Source: Chloroflexota bacterium
GTDB taxonomy: Bacteria > Chloroflexota > UBA6077 > CF-72
Reading direction: 5' to 3'
NCBI GenBank assembly: GCA_019247135.1
Contig: JAFAPL010001029.1
Span: 1-14,237 of the forward strand
DNA length: 14,237 nt
Part shown: in pieces, positions 1-6,628 of the stretch
How positions within the stretch are numbered: position 1 is the stretch's first letter
How the letters are laid out: every line of letters begins with the position of its first letter
Made by a program: the position numbers and the translations under genes
The notes under the pieces: generated by a model
What the model saw: only the letters and a program-made list of their open reading frames with translations
The model's database searches: none
Told to the model about the DNA's origin: nothing

Positions 1-419
1 GTTTCCCAGCTCCATTGCGTCGTATCGGCCATCGGCGGCACCGCACTGGTCGCGGTGCCATTCGCGTGTGGTTCAGATGTGCCGTTTGCCTCCGCGGGCG
101 GCGCGGTGACCAGCTGCGGCGCAGCCGTCGGCGAGCTCACCGCCACCGCCGAAGTGACCGCCGCGTGTGTCTGGGTCACCGTCGATCGGGCGTCGTTCAG
201 CACGGCACGCGTCTCTTCGACCACCTGTTTCGTCTCGTTCAACTCGGATTGGATGGTTCGATTGAACTCGTCGCTCAGGCTGCTGGTCGCCCGGCGGAAG
301 TCGGCGATGGCGCGTCCGACCTGGCCCATAATTTCTGGCAGACGGGCCGGCCCGAACACGATCAGGGCCAGGACCACGATCAGCAGAATCTCCGTTGGCC
401 CCATGCCCAGAATGTTCAT
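1..419 (-). CDS. Sec-independent (Tat) translocase protein, TatA/TatB family, C-terminus cut by window edge
   Basis: This is a membrane component of the twin-arginine translocase, which moves folded proteins across the cytoplasmic membrane. 139 residues are visible and the stop lies beyond the left edge. The start is ATG at 419-417. The N-terminus has a short acidic lead (Glu10), one membrane helix at about residues 10-22 (ILLIVVLALIVF), the F-G-P hinge at 22-24, L-P-E at 27-29 and an amphipathic helix at about 30-45, which is the family hallmark. A charged helical stretch follows, then an Ala/Thr/Pro-rich tail from about residue 85. The visible length exceeds most TatA proteins (about 60-100 aa) and fits TatB or long TatA, so I leave the symbol open. 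It starts 9 bases after the recF stop, so it is probably cotranscribed with recF. The family call is confident; TatA versus TatB is not. Confidence 0.88.
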   Translation of the reverse strand, partial: MNILGMGPTEILLIVVLALIVFGPARLPEIMGQVGRAIADFRRATSSLSDEFNRTIQSELNETKQVVEETRAVLNDARSTVTQTHAAVTSAVAVSSPTAAPQLVTAPPAEANGTSEPHANGTATSAVPPMADTTQWSWE

Positions 420-428
420 AGCCGCGGA

Positions 429-1631
429 TTATGCCCGCCGAACGCTCCCAGCGTCGATGTTGTATTGCTGTGCAGCGGCCAGAAGATCGGCTGAAAACCC
501 GTTCGCCTCGGTGGTCGTGATCCACACCTGGCGCTGCCGTGGTGCCGTATCGATGTCCACGGCCAGACGTTGCAGGACGTACCCGCGGCGGTGCGGATCC
601 AGCTCCGACAGCACGTCGTCGAGCAGGACAACTGGCAGCTCGCCGACCTCGGCGCGCATCCAGTCGGCCTCAGCGAGCTTCAAAGCCAGCACGGCCAGGC
701 GCTGTTGGCCGCGCGAGCCGTATGTATTCAGGTCGACATCGTCGAGGACAAAGGTGAAATCGTCGCGGTGTGGGCCGACCAGACTGACGGCCTGATCGAT
801 TTCGCGAGTGGCGACACGCTCCTGCGCTTCGCGGAATCCATCACGGATCTGATCCAGCGAGACCGGGCCAACGGAATCCAGTGCGCTAGACCGATAACAC
901 ACGTGCATCGTTTCGTCCGTGCCTGCCAGGTCGCGGAAGATGCCGTCGGCCAATTCATCCAGGCCATGGAGCATCTGCAGACGCTGTCGCAATATGAGAG
1001 ATCCCCAGTCCAGCATCTGCTCGGTCCACGGCTCGAGCGCGGAGGGCGGCTGCCGGCGCTCGCGCACCAGTCGCAGCACCTGATTGCGCTGCAGCACTAC
1101 GCGGTTGTAGCGCTGCAGCGCCCGCAGGTGATTTGCCGACGCCTGCGAGCCAGCCAGATTGAGGTACTGCCGCCGACCCGCGGGCGGCCCGCCGGCCAGC
1201 GCGACGTCGCCAGGTGAGAAATACACGACCGCCAGTTGTCCCACCAGACTGGTAGCTCGCGCGGGTAACCCGTTGACTTTGATAGTGCGCGCGACCGGGC
1301 TGCTGCCCTCGCGCTCGGCGCCAGGTCGATCAGCTTCGAAGGTGACCTCGAGGTGCACCTCGCCTTCGGCGCGGCGGACCCGACCTTCGATGCGTGCGAA
1401 CGGCGCAACCACCGCGGCGAGATCAGGATCCGATTGAGTTCGCCAGCTGATCAGCTCGCGTTCGGAGCTCGTGCGTGGCGAACGACTCGTCGCGAGGACG
1501 TAGACGGACTCCAGCAGATTGGTCTTACCCTGCCCGTTGCGCCCGCAAAAGAGCAGGACGCCAGGCTCGCACTCGAGCCGCAGCGACGCCAGATTGCGGA
1601 AACTGGCGAGCGCGAGCTGGCTCAGCCACAT
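429..1631 (-). CDS. recF: DNA replication and repair protein RecF
   Basis: RecF is an SMC/ABC-type ATPase that binds single-strand/double-strand DNA junctions and helps RecO and RecR load RecA at gaps and stalled forks. The 400-aa length is slightly above the usual 360-380. Visible motifs in order: N-terminal F-R-N-L-A (residues 11-15), Walker A G-R-N-G-Q-G-K-T (30-37), ABC signature G-S-R-G-Q-Q-R-L-A (305-313), Walker B with D-loop L-P-V-V-L-L-D-D-V-L-S-E-L-D (332-345), and I-T-T-T-E near 371-375 in the H-loop region. All ATPase motifs look intact. The ATG at 1631 places L-x-L-x-x-F-R-N right at the N-terminus, as is usual. The gene lies 30 bases after the 77-aa unknown gene and 9 bases before the Tat gene on the same strand. 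Neither dnaA, dnaN nor gyrB is visible next to it, unlike the classic origin-proximal arrangement. Confidence 0.96.
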   Translation of the reverse strand: MWLSQLALASFRNLASLRLECEPGVLLFCGRNGQGKTNLLESVYVLATSRSPRTSSERELISWRTQSDPDLAAVVAPFARIEGRVRRAEGEVHLEVTFEADRPGAEREGSSPVARTIKVNGLPARATSLVGQLAVVYFSPGDVALAGGPPAGRRQYLNLAGSQASANHLRALQRYNRVVLQRNQVLRLVRERRQPPSALEPWTEQMLDWGSLILRQRLQMLHGLDELADGIFRDLAGTDETMHVCYRSSALDSVGPVSLDQIRDGFREAQERVATREIDQAVSLVGPHRDDFTFVLDDVDLNTYGSRGQQRLAVLALKLAEADWMRAEVGELPVVLLDDVLSELDPHRRGYVLQRLAVDIDTAPRQRQVWITTTEANGFSADLLAAAQQYNIDAGSVRRA

Positions 1632-1661
1632 TGCGGGCCGCTGGCGCGGGGCCTTCCTGGA

Positions 1662-1895
1662 CTAGGATTCTGCGCGGCTGGCGGGCCTTGGAATGCTGGG
1701 CGCCACGCCAAAGCCAGGCGCGCGATGCTCGGCAACCTCGAATGTGCGGTCGACCACGTCCACCAGGCGGGTGATCGCCTCGTCAACTTTGCCAAGGTCG
1801 GCCAGCTGCTCGTCCTTGACGTGCGACAAGTACGCGACCACGACGTCCCGCGCGATCTCCGCTTTCTTTTCTCCGTTCTCAACACGAATCGGCAT
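1662..1895 (-). CDS. small hypothetical protein (77 aa) upstream of recF
   Basis: I do not recognise this protein. The open frame continues upstream to 2081 but would overlap the divergent transglycosylase gene, and that upstream part looks like low-quality arginine-rich shadow. I start it at ATG 1895-1893 (MPIRVENGEKK). The protein is charged and mostly helical, with a heptad-like middle (EQLADLGKVDEAITRLVDVV) and a short Pro/Ala-rich tail. No membrane segment, signal peptide or cysteine motif is seen. It ends 30 bases before recF on the same strand, and a TACACT hexamer lies 9 bases before the ATG, so it may be the first gene of a recF-tat operon. The coding call rests on codon style, gene spacing and the sensible start; the function is unknown. 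Confidence 0.6.
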   Translation of the reverse strand: MPIRVENGEKKAEIARDVVVAYLSHVKDEQLADLGKVDEAITRLVDVVDRTFEVAEHRAPGFGVAPSIPRPASRAES

Positions 1896-1904
1896 CTTGC
1901 CTGG

Positions 1905-1910
1905 AGTGTA
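1905..1910 (-). promoter_or_regulatory. candidate -10 element for the 77-aa gene/recF operon
   Basis: The minus strand reads TACACT, 4 of 6 matches to TATAAT, 9 bases before the ATG of the small gene. No convincing -35 hexamer is seen at the usual spacing. If it is used, the transcript would start at or within a few bases of the start codon. Confidence 0.3.
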
Positions 1911-1990
1911 ACGGTACGGCACGCGCGCGCCGTTTCCTTTCGATGCTGGCCCTAACGCGGTCGCACACACGATTCGCCAGGTACGCCCGC

Positions 1991-2001
1991 TACACTCGGA
2001 G
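1991..2001 (+). promoter_or_regulatory. candidate -10 (TACACT) and ribosome binding site (GGAG) of the lytic transglycosylase gene
   Basis: TACACT at 1991-1996 is followed by GGAG at 1998-2001, seven bases before ATG 2009. The GGAG decides the start. It supports ATG 2009, which begins a good signal peptide, over the in-frame ATG at 1943, which would put 22 arginine-rich residues ahead of it. TACACT and GGAG lie too close for both to serve one transcript with a normal leader, so the RBS reading is the firmer of the two. Confidence 0.4.
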
Positions 2002-2008
2002 TCTCGCC

Positions 2009-4201
2009 ATGCGAGCTCACGCGCTGGTGCTCCTGCTCGTGCTGGGGCTGGCCCTTCCGCCCGCGCCGTCGGCGGGCGCACAAACGCCAGCCGCTTCCGA
2101 CGCGCTGTTCAGTCAGGGCGTCCAGCTCATGCACCGCGGCGATTTTCCGTCGGCGCAGCAGTTCTACGCCGATCTCGCGGGCAGGCTCTCTTCTGACCTC
2201 GCCCCGCGAGCGCTGCTGTACCAGGCGCGCGCGGCGCTCGCGGACGGCGACACCGAGGCATCAGAGGCAGTCCTGCAGCAGCTCCTGGCAACGTATCCCA
2301 GCTCCGATCAGGCGGCGAACGCGTACTTCGCGTTGGAGCAAACTCGACGCGCGGCGGGCGACTGCGCGGGCGCGCTGCGCGCGCTCGACGCGTACGAAGC
2401 AACGGTTGGAGGGATTGCGCTCGGGCCGTACACGTGGGTACAGCGGGCGCAGTGCTCGGCCAAACTGCGCGATTGGCCAGGCGAGCTGGATGCCGCCAAA
2501 ACGGCGCTCGCGATCGACGGTGGCGGACCGCGCCTCACGCGCATCGAAGCCCTCGAGCGTGCTGGCGAAGCCAACCTCAACATGGGACGCAGACAGGAAG
2601 CCCTGGATTTCTACGACCGGTCGATGGCGCTGGCTGGCACACCGGCGTATCGAGCCGAGATGCTGTTCACGACGGCGACGCTGATGCGCGCGCTCGGTCA
2701 GACCAACGACGCGGTCGATCGCTTCCGGTCGGTCGTGGTGGATTATCCAGACCAGGCGCGCGCGCCCGGAGCTCTCGATGCCCTGATCGACATGGGCCGC
2801 GGGGACGTCCTCAGCCTGTATCAGGCAGGCGTCGTTCGGCTCGACGCGAAGCAGTATTCATCCGCGGCGGGGCTGTTCGATCAGGTCGACCCGGCGAACG
2901 CGGACTGGGCTGCCGCGCAGCGCTCGCGCGCCGAAGCGCTCTTGAAGCTCGGACATGAGGACGCGGCGCGGCAAGCGCTGGAAAGTGTCGCGGATGGCAG
3001 TGCGCTCCTGCGTCTCGGCCAGCTCGACGAAAGCGACAGCGACCCCGCCGCAGCGGAATCGAACTACTTCGCCATGCTGCAGGCAGCCCCCGATCGAGCG
3101 GCCGAGGCGATGTTCCACATTGGCTTCACGAGATACATTCGCGGCGATACGGCCGGGGCGTTGTCTGCCTGGCAGCAAGGGCTCGGGAGTGGCCCACCCG
3201 CGCCGGCGATGCAGTCGCAGCTGGAGTACTGGATTTCGAAGGCGCTGCCAGCCGGGTCGCCGGAAGCCGCGGCCTTCTTGAACCAGGCCGCGACCGCTGA
3301 TCCGGAGAGTTTCTACGCCTTACGAGCGCAGCGAGCGCAGGAGGTGCTCAGTAGCACGCAGGCCTTCGCAAGCACTTCGAGCACGACAGCGAAGACGCTG
3401 TCGGCTGCGTCGGCGAAAGAGCAGCAGCAGACGGCCGACTGGTACGCGGATTTTCTTACGACGCCCGAGCGTGCGGCTTCGGACGTTGCTGCGGAGCCAT
3501 CGCTCGCGCGCGCCGTACAGCTTCTCGACCTGGGGCTGCGTACGGAAGCCAGTTGGGAGATCGAAGGCCTGATGCAGCAGTACGTGCAAGCCCAGGACTA
3601 CGCACACCTGGCAGCGCTCGCCGACTGGCTCACTGCGCACGACCTGCCGCAGTCGACACTACTGATCGGCAAGCAGGAACGCGACCTGCTCGGCTACACG
3701 AACCTGCCGCGTAGCTTGCAGAAGCAGGTGTATCCGGCGGGCTGGGGTGACCTGGTTCAAGAACAGGCGGGACAGTATGGGGTTGATCCGCTGCTGATGC
3801 TGGCGATGATTCGCCAGGAGAGCTCGTTCGACCCGCGCGCCCAGTCGGGTGCGCAAGCGATGGGGTTGACGCAAGTCGTTCCGTCGACGGCGCGCATGAT
3901 CGCGGCCAAGCTCGGCCGAGAGGATTTCTCGACGCACGACCTGTTCAAGCCGGCAGTCAGCCTTGCGTTCGGGTCGTGGTTCGTGTCGCAACTACTGGGC
4001 GACTACAAGGGTGGGGTGATCCCGACGCTGGCCGCCTACAACGCGGGCGGCGGAAACGTGGCGCGCTGGCTGAATCGCTTCGGCAACGATCCAGACGTGT
4101 TGGTCGAAGAGATCCCGCTGCCCGAGACGCAGATGTACGTGCGCATCGTCTACGACAACTACGTGCACTATCAGCTTCTCTACGGCGATCAGTCAGCATA
4201 A
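2009..4201 (+). CDS. secreted lytic murein transglycosylase, Slt70-like, with N-terminal TPR-type repeats
   Basis: This enzyme cleaves the MurNAc-GlcNAc bond of peptidoglycan with 1,6-anhydro ring formation. It is 730 aa from ATG 2009. A signal peptide covers about residues 1-24 (hydrophobic LVLLLVLGLAL, then A-G-A before Gln25). Residues of about 30-560 are helical repeats of the TPR/superhelical type (for example A-x-x-x-Y-P-S-S-D-Q-A near 90-105). The C-terminal SLT domain spans about 590-725: catalytic Glu604 in R-Q-E-S-S-F-D-P, then G-L-T-Q-V-V-P-S-T-A-R from 619, and A-Y-N-A-G-G-G-N-V from 676. All SLT hallmarks are intact. No lipobox is present, so it is probably released outside the membrane. 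A Ser/Thr/Ala-rich stretch near 450-470 looks like a linker. It is a single-gene unit, divergent from the recF operon. A homologous tail would make it resemble Slt70 (about 620 aa mature) with a longer repeat region. Confidence 0.93.
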   Translation: MRAHALVLLLVLGLALPPAPSAGAQTPAASDALFSQGVQLMHRGDFPSAQQFYADLAGRLSSDLAPRALLYQARAALADGDTEASEAVLQQLLATYPSSDQAANAYFALEQTRRAAGDCAGALRALDAYEATVGGIALGPYTWVQRAQCSAKLRDWPGELDAAKTALAIDGGGPRLTRIEALERAGEANLNMGRRQEALDFYDRSMALAGTPAYRAEMLFTTATLMRALGQTNDAVDRFRSVVVDYPDQARAPGALDALIDMGRGDVLSLYQAGVVRLDAKQYSSAAGLFDQVDPANADWAAAQRSRAEALLKLGHEDAARQALESVADGSALLRLGQLDESDSDPAAAESNYFAMLQAAPDRAAEAMFHIGFTRYIRGDTAGALSAWQQGLGSGPPAPAMQSQLEYWISKALPAGSPEAAAFLNQAATADPESFYALRAQRAQEVLSSTQAFASTSSTTAKTLSAASAKEQQQTADWYADFLTTPERAASDVAAEPSLARAVQLLDLGLRTEASWEIEGLMQQYVQAQDYAHLAALADWLTAHDLPQSTLLIGKQERDLLGYTNLPRSLQKQVYPAGWGDLVQEQAGQYGVDPLLMLAMIRQESSFDPRAQSGAQAMGLTQVVPSTARMIAAKLGREDFSTHDLFKPAVSLAFGSWFVSQLLGDYKGGVIPTLAAYNAGGGNVARWLNRFGNDPDVLVEEIPLPETQMYVRIVYDNYVHYQLLYGDQSA

Positions 4202-4220
4202 CTACTGCCCGCAGCTCAAA

Positions 4221-4237
4221 GGTCGGGCGCTCCGACC
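4221..4237. terminator. small hairpin between convergent genes, possible terminator
   Basis: GGTCGG (4221-4226) and CCGACC (4232-4237) form a perfect 6-bp stem with a 5-base loop, in the 59-base gap between the transglycosylase stop and the toxin stop. No T-run follows on either strand, so it is only a weak candidate for an intrinsic terminator of one or both genes. Confidence 0.25.
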
Positions 4238-4260
4238 GGAGGGAATGCGTGTACCGGGGA

Positions 4261-4572
4261 TCAGACCTCCAACGCGTAGCGCAGAGCCGCGTCCAGCGCC
4301 TGAAGCTGCTCGTCGTCCAACACGCCGACGTGTTCGATCAGTGAGCTCAAACGCACTGTGGCAAGCTCGTCGCAGTTGATCACCGACGCATGGTCGAGCC
4401 CGTTCGCCTCGCCCACGGCGACCTCGAACGGCAAGCCTCGTCGCCTCGTCGTTACCAGGGCGACAGTCGCTTTCCGTCGGCGCTCATGGCTGCCCGTACG
4501 TGAGATGAGCGCGCCGATGTGCGGCCTGTCGATACCGGGCCAGTCGATCCACCAGAGCTCACCCCGCCGCAC
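4261..4572 (-). CDS. mazF: type II toxin, MazF/PemK family endoribonuclease
   Basis: MazF toxins cut mRNA at short sequence motifs when freed from their antitoxin. Using the GTG at 4572-4570 gives 103 aa (MRRGELWWIDWPG). That is the normal family length and puts the R-G-E-L-W-W start motif at the N-terminus. An upstream frame to 4722 exists but its protein is Arg-rich shadow of the antitoxin gene. Visible hallmarks: R-G-E-L-W-W-I-D-W (3-11), R-P near 16-17 with I-S near 23-24 (equivalent of R-P-V-L-V-L-S), V-A-L-V-T-T (37-42), V-I-N-C-D-E-L-A-T-V (64-73, the usual C-D-Q-I/L strand) and a C-terminal helix D-A-A-L-R-Y-A-L. The start overlaps the end of the antitoxin gene by 14 bases, indicating translational coupling. 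The family assignment is strong; the cleavage site cannot be read. Confidence 0.88.
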   Translation of the reverse strand: MRRGELWWIDWPGIDRPHIGALISRTGSHERRRKATVALVTTRRRGLPFEVAVGEANGLDHASVINCDELATVRLSSLIEHVGVLDDEQLQALDAALRYALEV

Positions 4573-4864
4573 TGCGATCCGCGCGGCGCGCCTTCCATTC
4601 GGCGTAGTCGTTGCGGTCGCTCGCGAACTCCTGGGCCATCGCCTCCGCGCTGCCGCGCAGCATGGCCGCGGAGAGAGCCTCCTCCTCGTCGGTCGCGGCC
4701 GCCGCGGCAGAAACCGCGGCATCGCGGCGCTCGATCGCCTCCCTCAGGAGTTGCGCGAGCAGGGCGGAAACGTTTGTGCGCGCGTCAATCAGGCCAGCGT
4801 TGCGCGCCAGGTGCAGCAGATCCGTCGGTAGTGATACCGACATCTTGGTCATGGTGACGGTCAT
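4559..4864 (-). CDS. antitoxin partner of MazF, ribbon-helix-helix type
   Basis: This is the 101-aa upstream partner of the MazF toxin. The N-terminus reads M-T-K-M-S-V-S-L-P-T-D-L-L-H-L-A, matching the beta-strand plus first helix of ribbon-helix-helix (MetJ/Arc) DNA-binding antitoxins. A second helix follows (NVSALLAQLLREAIERR, 31-47). An Ala/Glu-rich region and an acidic C-terminal helix (DRNDYAEWKARR) probably wrap the toxin. The start is uncertain: ATG at 4864, 4852 or 4843 are all in frame, none with a clear RBS. I chose 4864; starting at 4852 or 4843 would still keep the RHH core. Such antitoxins normally repress their own operon, so the operator should lie between 4865 and 4937. RHH antitoxins paired with MazF are known, for example in mycobacteria. 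Confidence 0.8.
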   Translation of the reverse strand: MTVTMTKMSVSLPTDLLHLARNAGLIDARTNVSALLAQLLREAIERRDAAVSAAAAATDEEEALSAAMLRGSAEAMAQEFASDRNDYAEWKARRADRSAAG

Positions 4865-4885
4865 CGGCCGGCAGCGTACCAAAAA

Positions 4886-4891
4886 GTATGC
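4886..4891 (-). promoter_or_regulatory. candidate -10 of the toxin-antitoxin operon
   Basis: The minus strand has CATACT followed by a short T-run, 21 bases before the chosen antitoxin ATG. CATACT matches TATACT-type -10 elements at five of six positions. No clear -35 is seen. The 73-base gap between the glycosyltransferase stop and the antitoxin start is the only space for a promoter and operator here. Confidence 0.3.
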
Positions 4892-4937
4892 CGTGGACCG
4901 CTAGCGTGGAACGTGGCGCGGGTCAGGAACGGCCGCG

Positions 4938-6545
4938 CTATCTTGCAGACGGGGCCCGCTCGCGGGGGACCCACACGTGGACCTGGGGCATGTACCGCCC
5001 GCCCAGGCGGTAGTACTCGTCACCCGCGGGGATGAGCGGACCCGTATCGACATACCCACGATCGCGGGTCGTATCGGTCAAAAAGAACTCCACCGAGTCG
5101 GGGTCGAGCAGCACCGCATCAAAGCGCCGCTGGTCCAACGCGGCCGCGTACGCGTCACCCCACGCGCGACCCGCGTCCACCGGTCGGCCGCCAAATGTTC
5201 CCTGAAGCTCGCCGACGCTCAGCCCGACGGGCTGCTCGCCCTTGCCCGCCTGGTAGAGCAGCTCACTCACGTCCGGCCCGAAGGCGGTGCCGGGCACTCC
5301 CTGCATGGCCGCCACCAGTCGCTGGCCGGCCTCTACATCCGAGCGCAGCGGCGACGTGTCACGCGGGTTGTAGTGCACGAACGCAAATTGCGCCACAACC
5401 AGCAACAGTGCATACGCCCGAAACGCGCGGCCAGCACCGACGTTGCTCCCGGCGTCCGGCAGACGGCGGAGCGCTTCGTGCAGCCCGAGTCCGAAGCCGG
5501 CCGCGAGAATCGCCAGGGCGGGCAGTACGACGTTGTCGGCGCTCCAGCGGTTCAAGCTCGCGCCCCAGGCCATGCCCACCATCGCCAGCGCGGCTAGCAG
5601 CCAGAAGCGGACGGCCGCCAGCTCGCGCCGCAACCAGCTGCCGATCAGGAAGAAGGGCAACGCCAGCAGGGGCAGGGTGAAAGCCGGCAATAACTGTCTG
5701 GACCAGAAGCCGTCCAACGCGGTCAGCTGTAGAGCGTGATTGGCGGGCAGACGGACGAGGTAGAGCACCCACCAGTTGCCGGACTGGAGCGTGAGCAGCA
5801 ACGCGGCCAGCCCCAGGGTCGCGCCTGACCCAACGACGTACGCCAGCAACCGCCGCAGCGACCGCGAGAGCACCTGGTGCACGCCCATCGCCAGGACGAC
5901 GACGAACGCCGTCTGCTTGGTCAGGACCGCCAGCGCGAGCAAGACGCCGCTGGCCAGGCTCAGCCAGATCGCCGCGCGCGGCGCCACCTGCACGTCCGCG
6001 GCGCGAGCCGCATCGAGGCCCGCAAGGATCAGCAGGACGCACATCACGTCCACGCGCGCAAGGTCGAGGCTGTCGGCCGCGAGCGTCGTACTCGAAATGA
6101 ACAGGGCGGCCGACACGAGCGTTGGCAGCCACGCCCGCGTCTCGCGCCACACGAGATGCGCGACCAGTGCAGCCGAACCGAGGGCCGCCAGAAACGAAAC
6201 CAGCCTCAGGGTGAGCAGACTCGGGCCGAGCACCACCGCGGCCGCCGCGGAGACGTAGAAGTACAGCGGAGCATAGACCGGCGGGACATAGTCGAGCGTC
6301 GGTGGTCCGTACAGCGGTAGCCCGTGGAGGACGCGCCTCACGGCCTGCACGGCGGGCGCCTCCATGACCCACAACGGGTAGGCATAGGTGAGGCGGAAAT
6401 ACGAGGCGACGACGAAACCGAGCAGGTACACGGCGGCCAGGGCGGCGGCGCAGCCGGTCAAGACCCGCGTGAGGTCTACGTGGGTCCGAGCCTGTGACGA
6501 AACGGCGAACCGGGGCGCGGTTGCCAGTCGTCCCCAGGGCTTCAT
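4938..6545 (-). CDS. polytopic membrane glycosyltransferase-like protein (GT-C / PMT family 39-like)
   Basis: This is a 535-aa integral membrane protein with about ten to eleven predicted hydrophobic helices (roughly 30-50, 92-131 as a pair, 140-180, 192-217, 233-253, 286-302, 312-329, 338-356, 377-391) and a soluble C-terminal domain from about 395 to 535. The layout matches GT-C enzymes, which move a sugar from a polyprenyl-phosphate donor to a lipid or protein on the outer face. Supporting motifs are an acidic residue (Glu62) in the first outer loop after helix 1, D-L-A-R-V-D-V (161-167) in a later loop, and L-T-K-Q-T-A (208-213), the usual loop in PMT/ArnT-like proteins. Donor and acceptor cannot be told. 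ATG 6545 has no RBS, but a TACAAT hexamer lies 8 bases upstream. It is divergent from the enolase operon and upstream of the toxin-antitoxin pair on the same strand. It could also be annotated as a conserved membrane protein. Confidence 0.75.
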   Translation of the reverse strand: MKPWGRLATAPRFAVSSQARTHVDLTRVLTGCAAALAAVYLLGFVVASYFRLTYAYPLWVMEAPAVQAVRRVLHGLPLYGPPTLDYVPPVYAPLYFYVSAAAAVVLGPSLLTLRLVSFLAALGSAALVAHLVWRETRAWLPTLVSAALFISSTTLAADSLDLARVDVMCVLLILAGLDAARAADVQVAPRAAIWLSLASGVLLALAVLTKQTAFVVVLAMGVHQVLSRSLRRLLAYVVGSGATLGLAALLLTLQSGNWWVLYLVRLPANHALQLTALDGFWSRQLLPAFTLPLLALPFFLIGSWLRRELAAVRFWLLAALAMVGMAWGASLNRWSADNVVLPALAILAAGFGLGLHEALRRLPDAGSNVGAGRAFRAYALLLVVAQFAFVHYNPRDTSPLRSDVEAGQRLVAAMQGVPGTAFGPDVSELLYQAGKGEQPVGLSVGELQGTFGGRPVDAGRAWGDAYAAALDQRRFDAVLLDPDSVEFFLTDTTRDRGYVDTGPLIPAGDEYYRLGGRYMPQVHVWVPRERAPSAR

Positions 6546-6553
6546 TCGCGCGG

Positions 6554-6559
6554 ATTGTA
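6554..6559 (-). promoter_or_regulatory. candidate -10 (TACAAT) of the membrane glycosyltransferase gene
   Basis: On the minus strand TACAAT, five of six matches to TATAAT, is followed by CCGCGCGA and then ATG 6545. Transcription starting about 7 bases after the hexamer would give a leaderless mRNA. No good -35 is seen at 16-18 bases upstream. Confidence 0.4.
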
Positions 6560-6628
6560 CGGCCCACTCGCAGATGCTCTGGCGCCGTCGCCGTCCGCAT
6601 GGTCGGACACTGCAACAATGCGCTGCAT

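Noticed and set aside
570..1217. 215-codon plus-strand frame antisense to recF
   Set aside because: Mirror frame of recF with no recognisable domain.
1943..2008. Upstream ATG 1943 for the lytic transglycosylase
   Set aside because: It adds 22 Arg/Thr-rich residues before a good signal peptide; GGAG with seven-base spacing supports ATG 2009.
1896..2081. N-terminal extension of the 77-aa protein to 2081
   Set aside because: It would overlap the start of the divergent transglycosylase gene and has shadow-like Arg/Ala/Pro composition.
4221..4237. Firm intrinsic terminator between transglycosylase and toxin genes
   Set aside because: The stem is only 6 bp and no T-run follows on either strand; kept at low confidence.
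4573..4722. N-terminal extension of the MazF-type toxin to 4722
   Set aside because: The extra 50 residues are Arg/Pro-rich and lie inside the antitoxin gene; MazF proteins start at the R-G-E-L-W-W motif.
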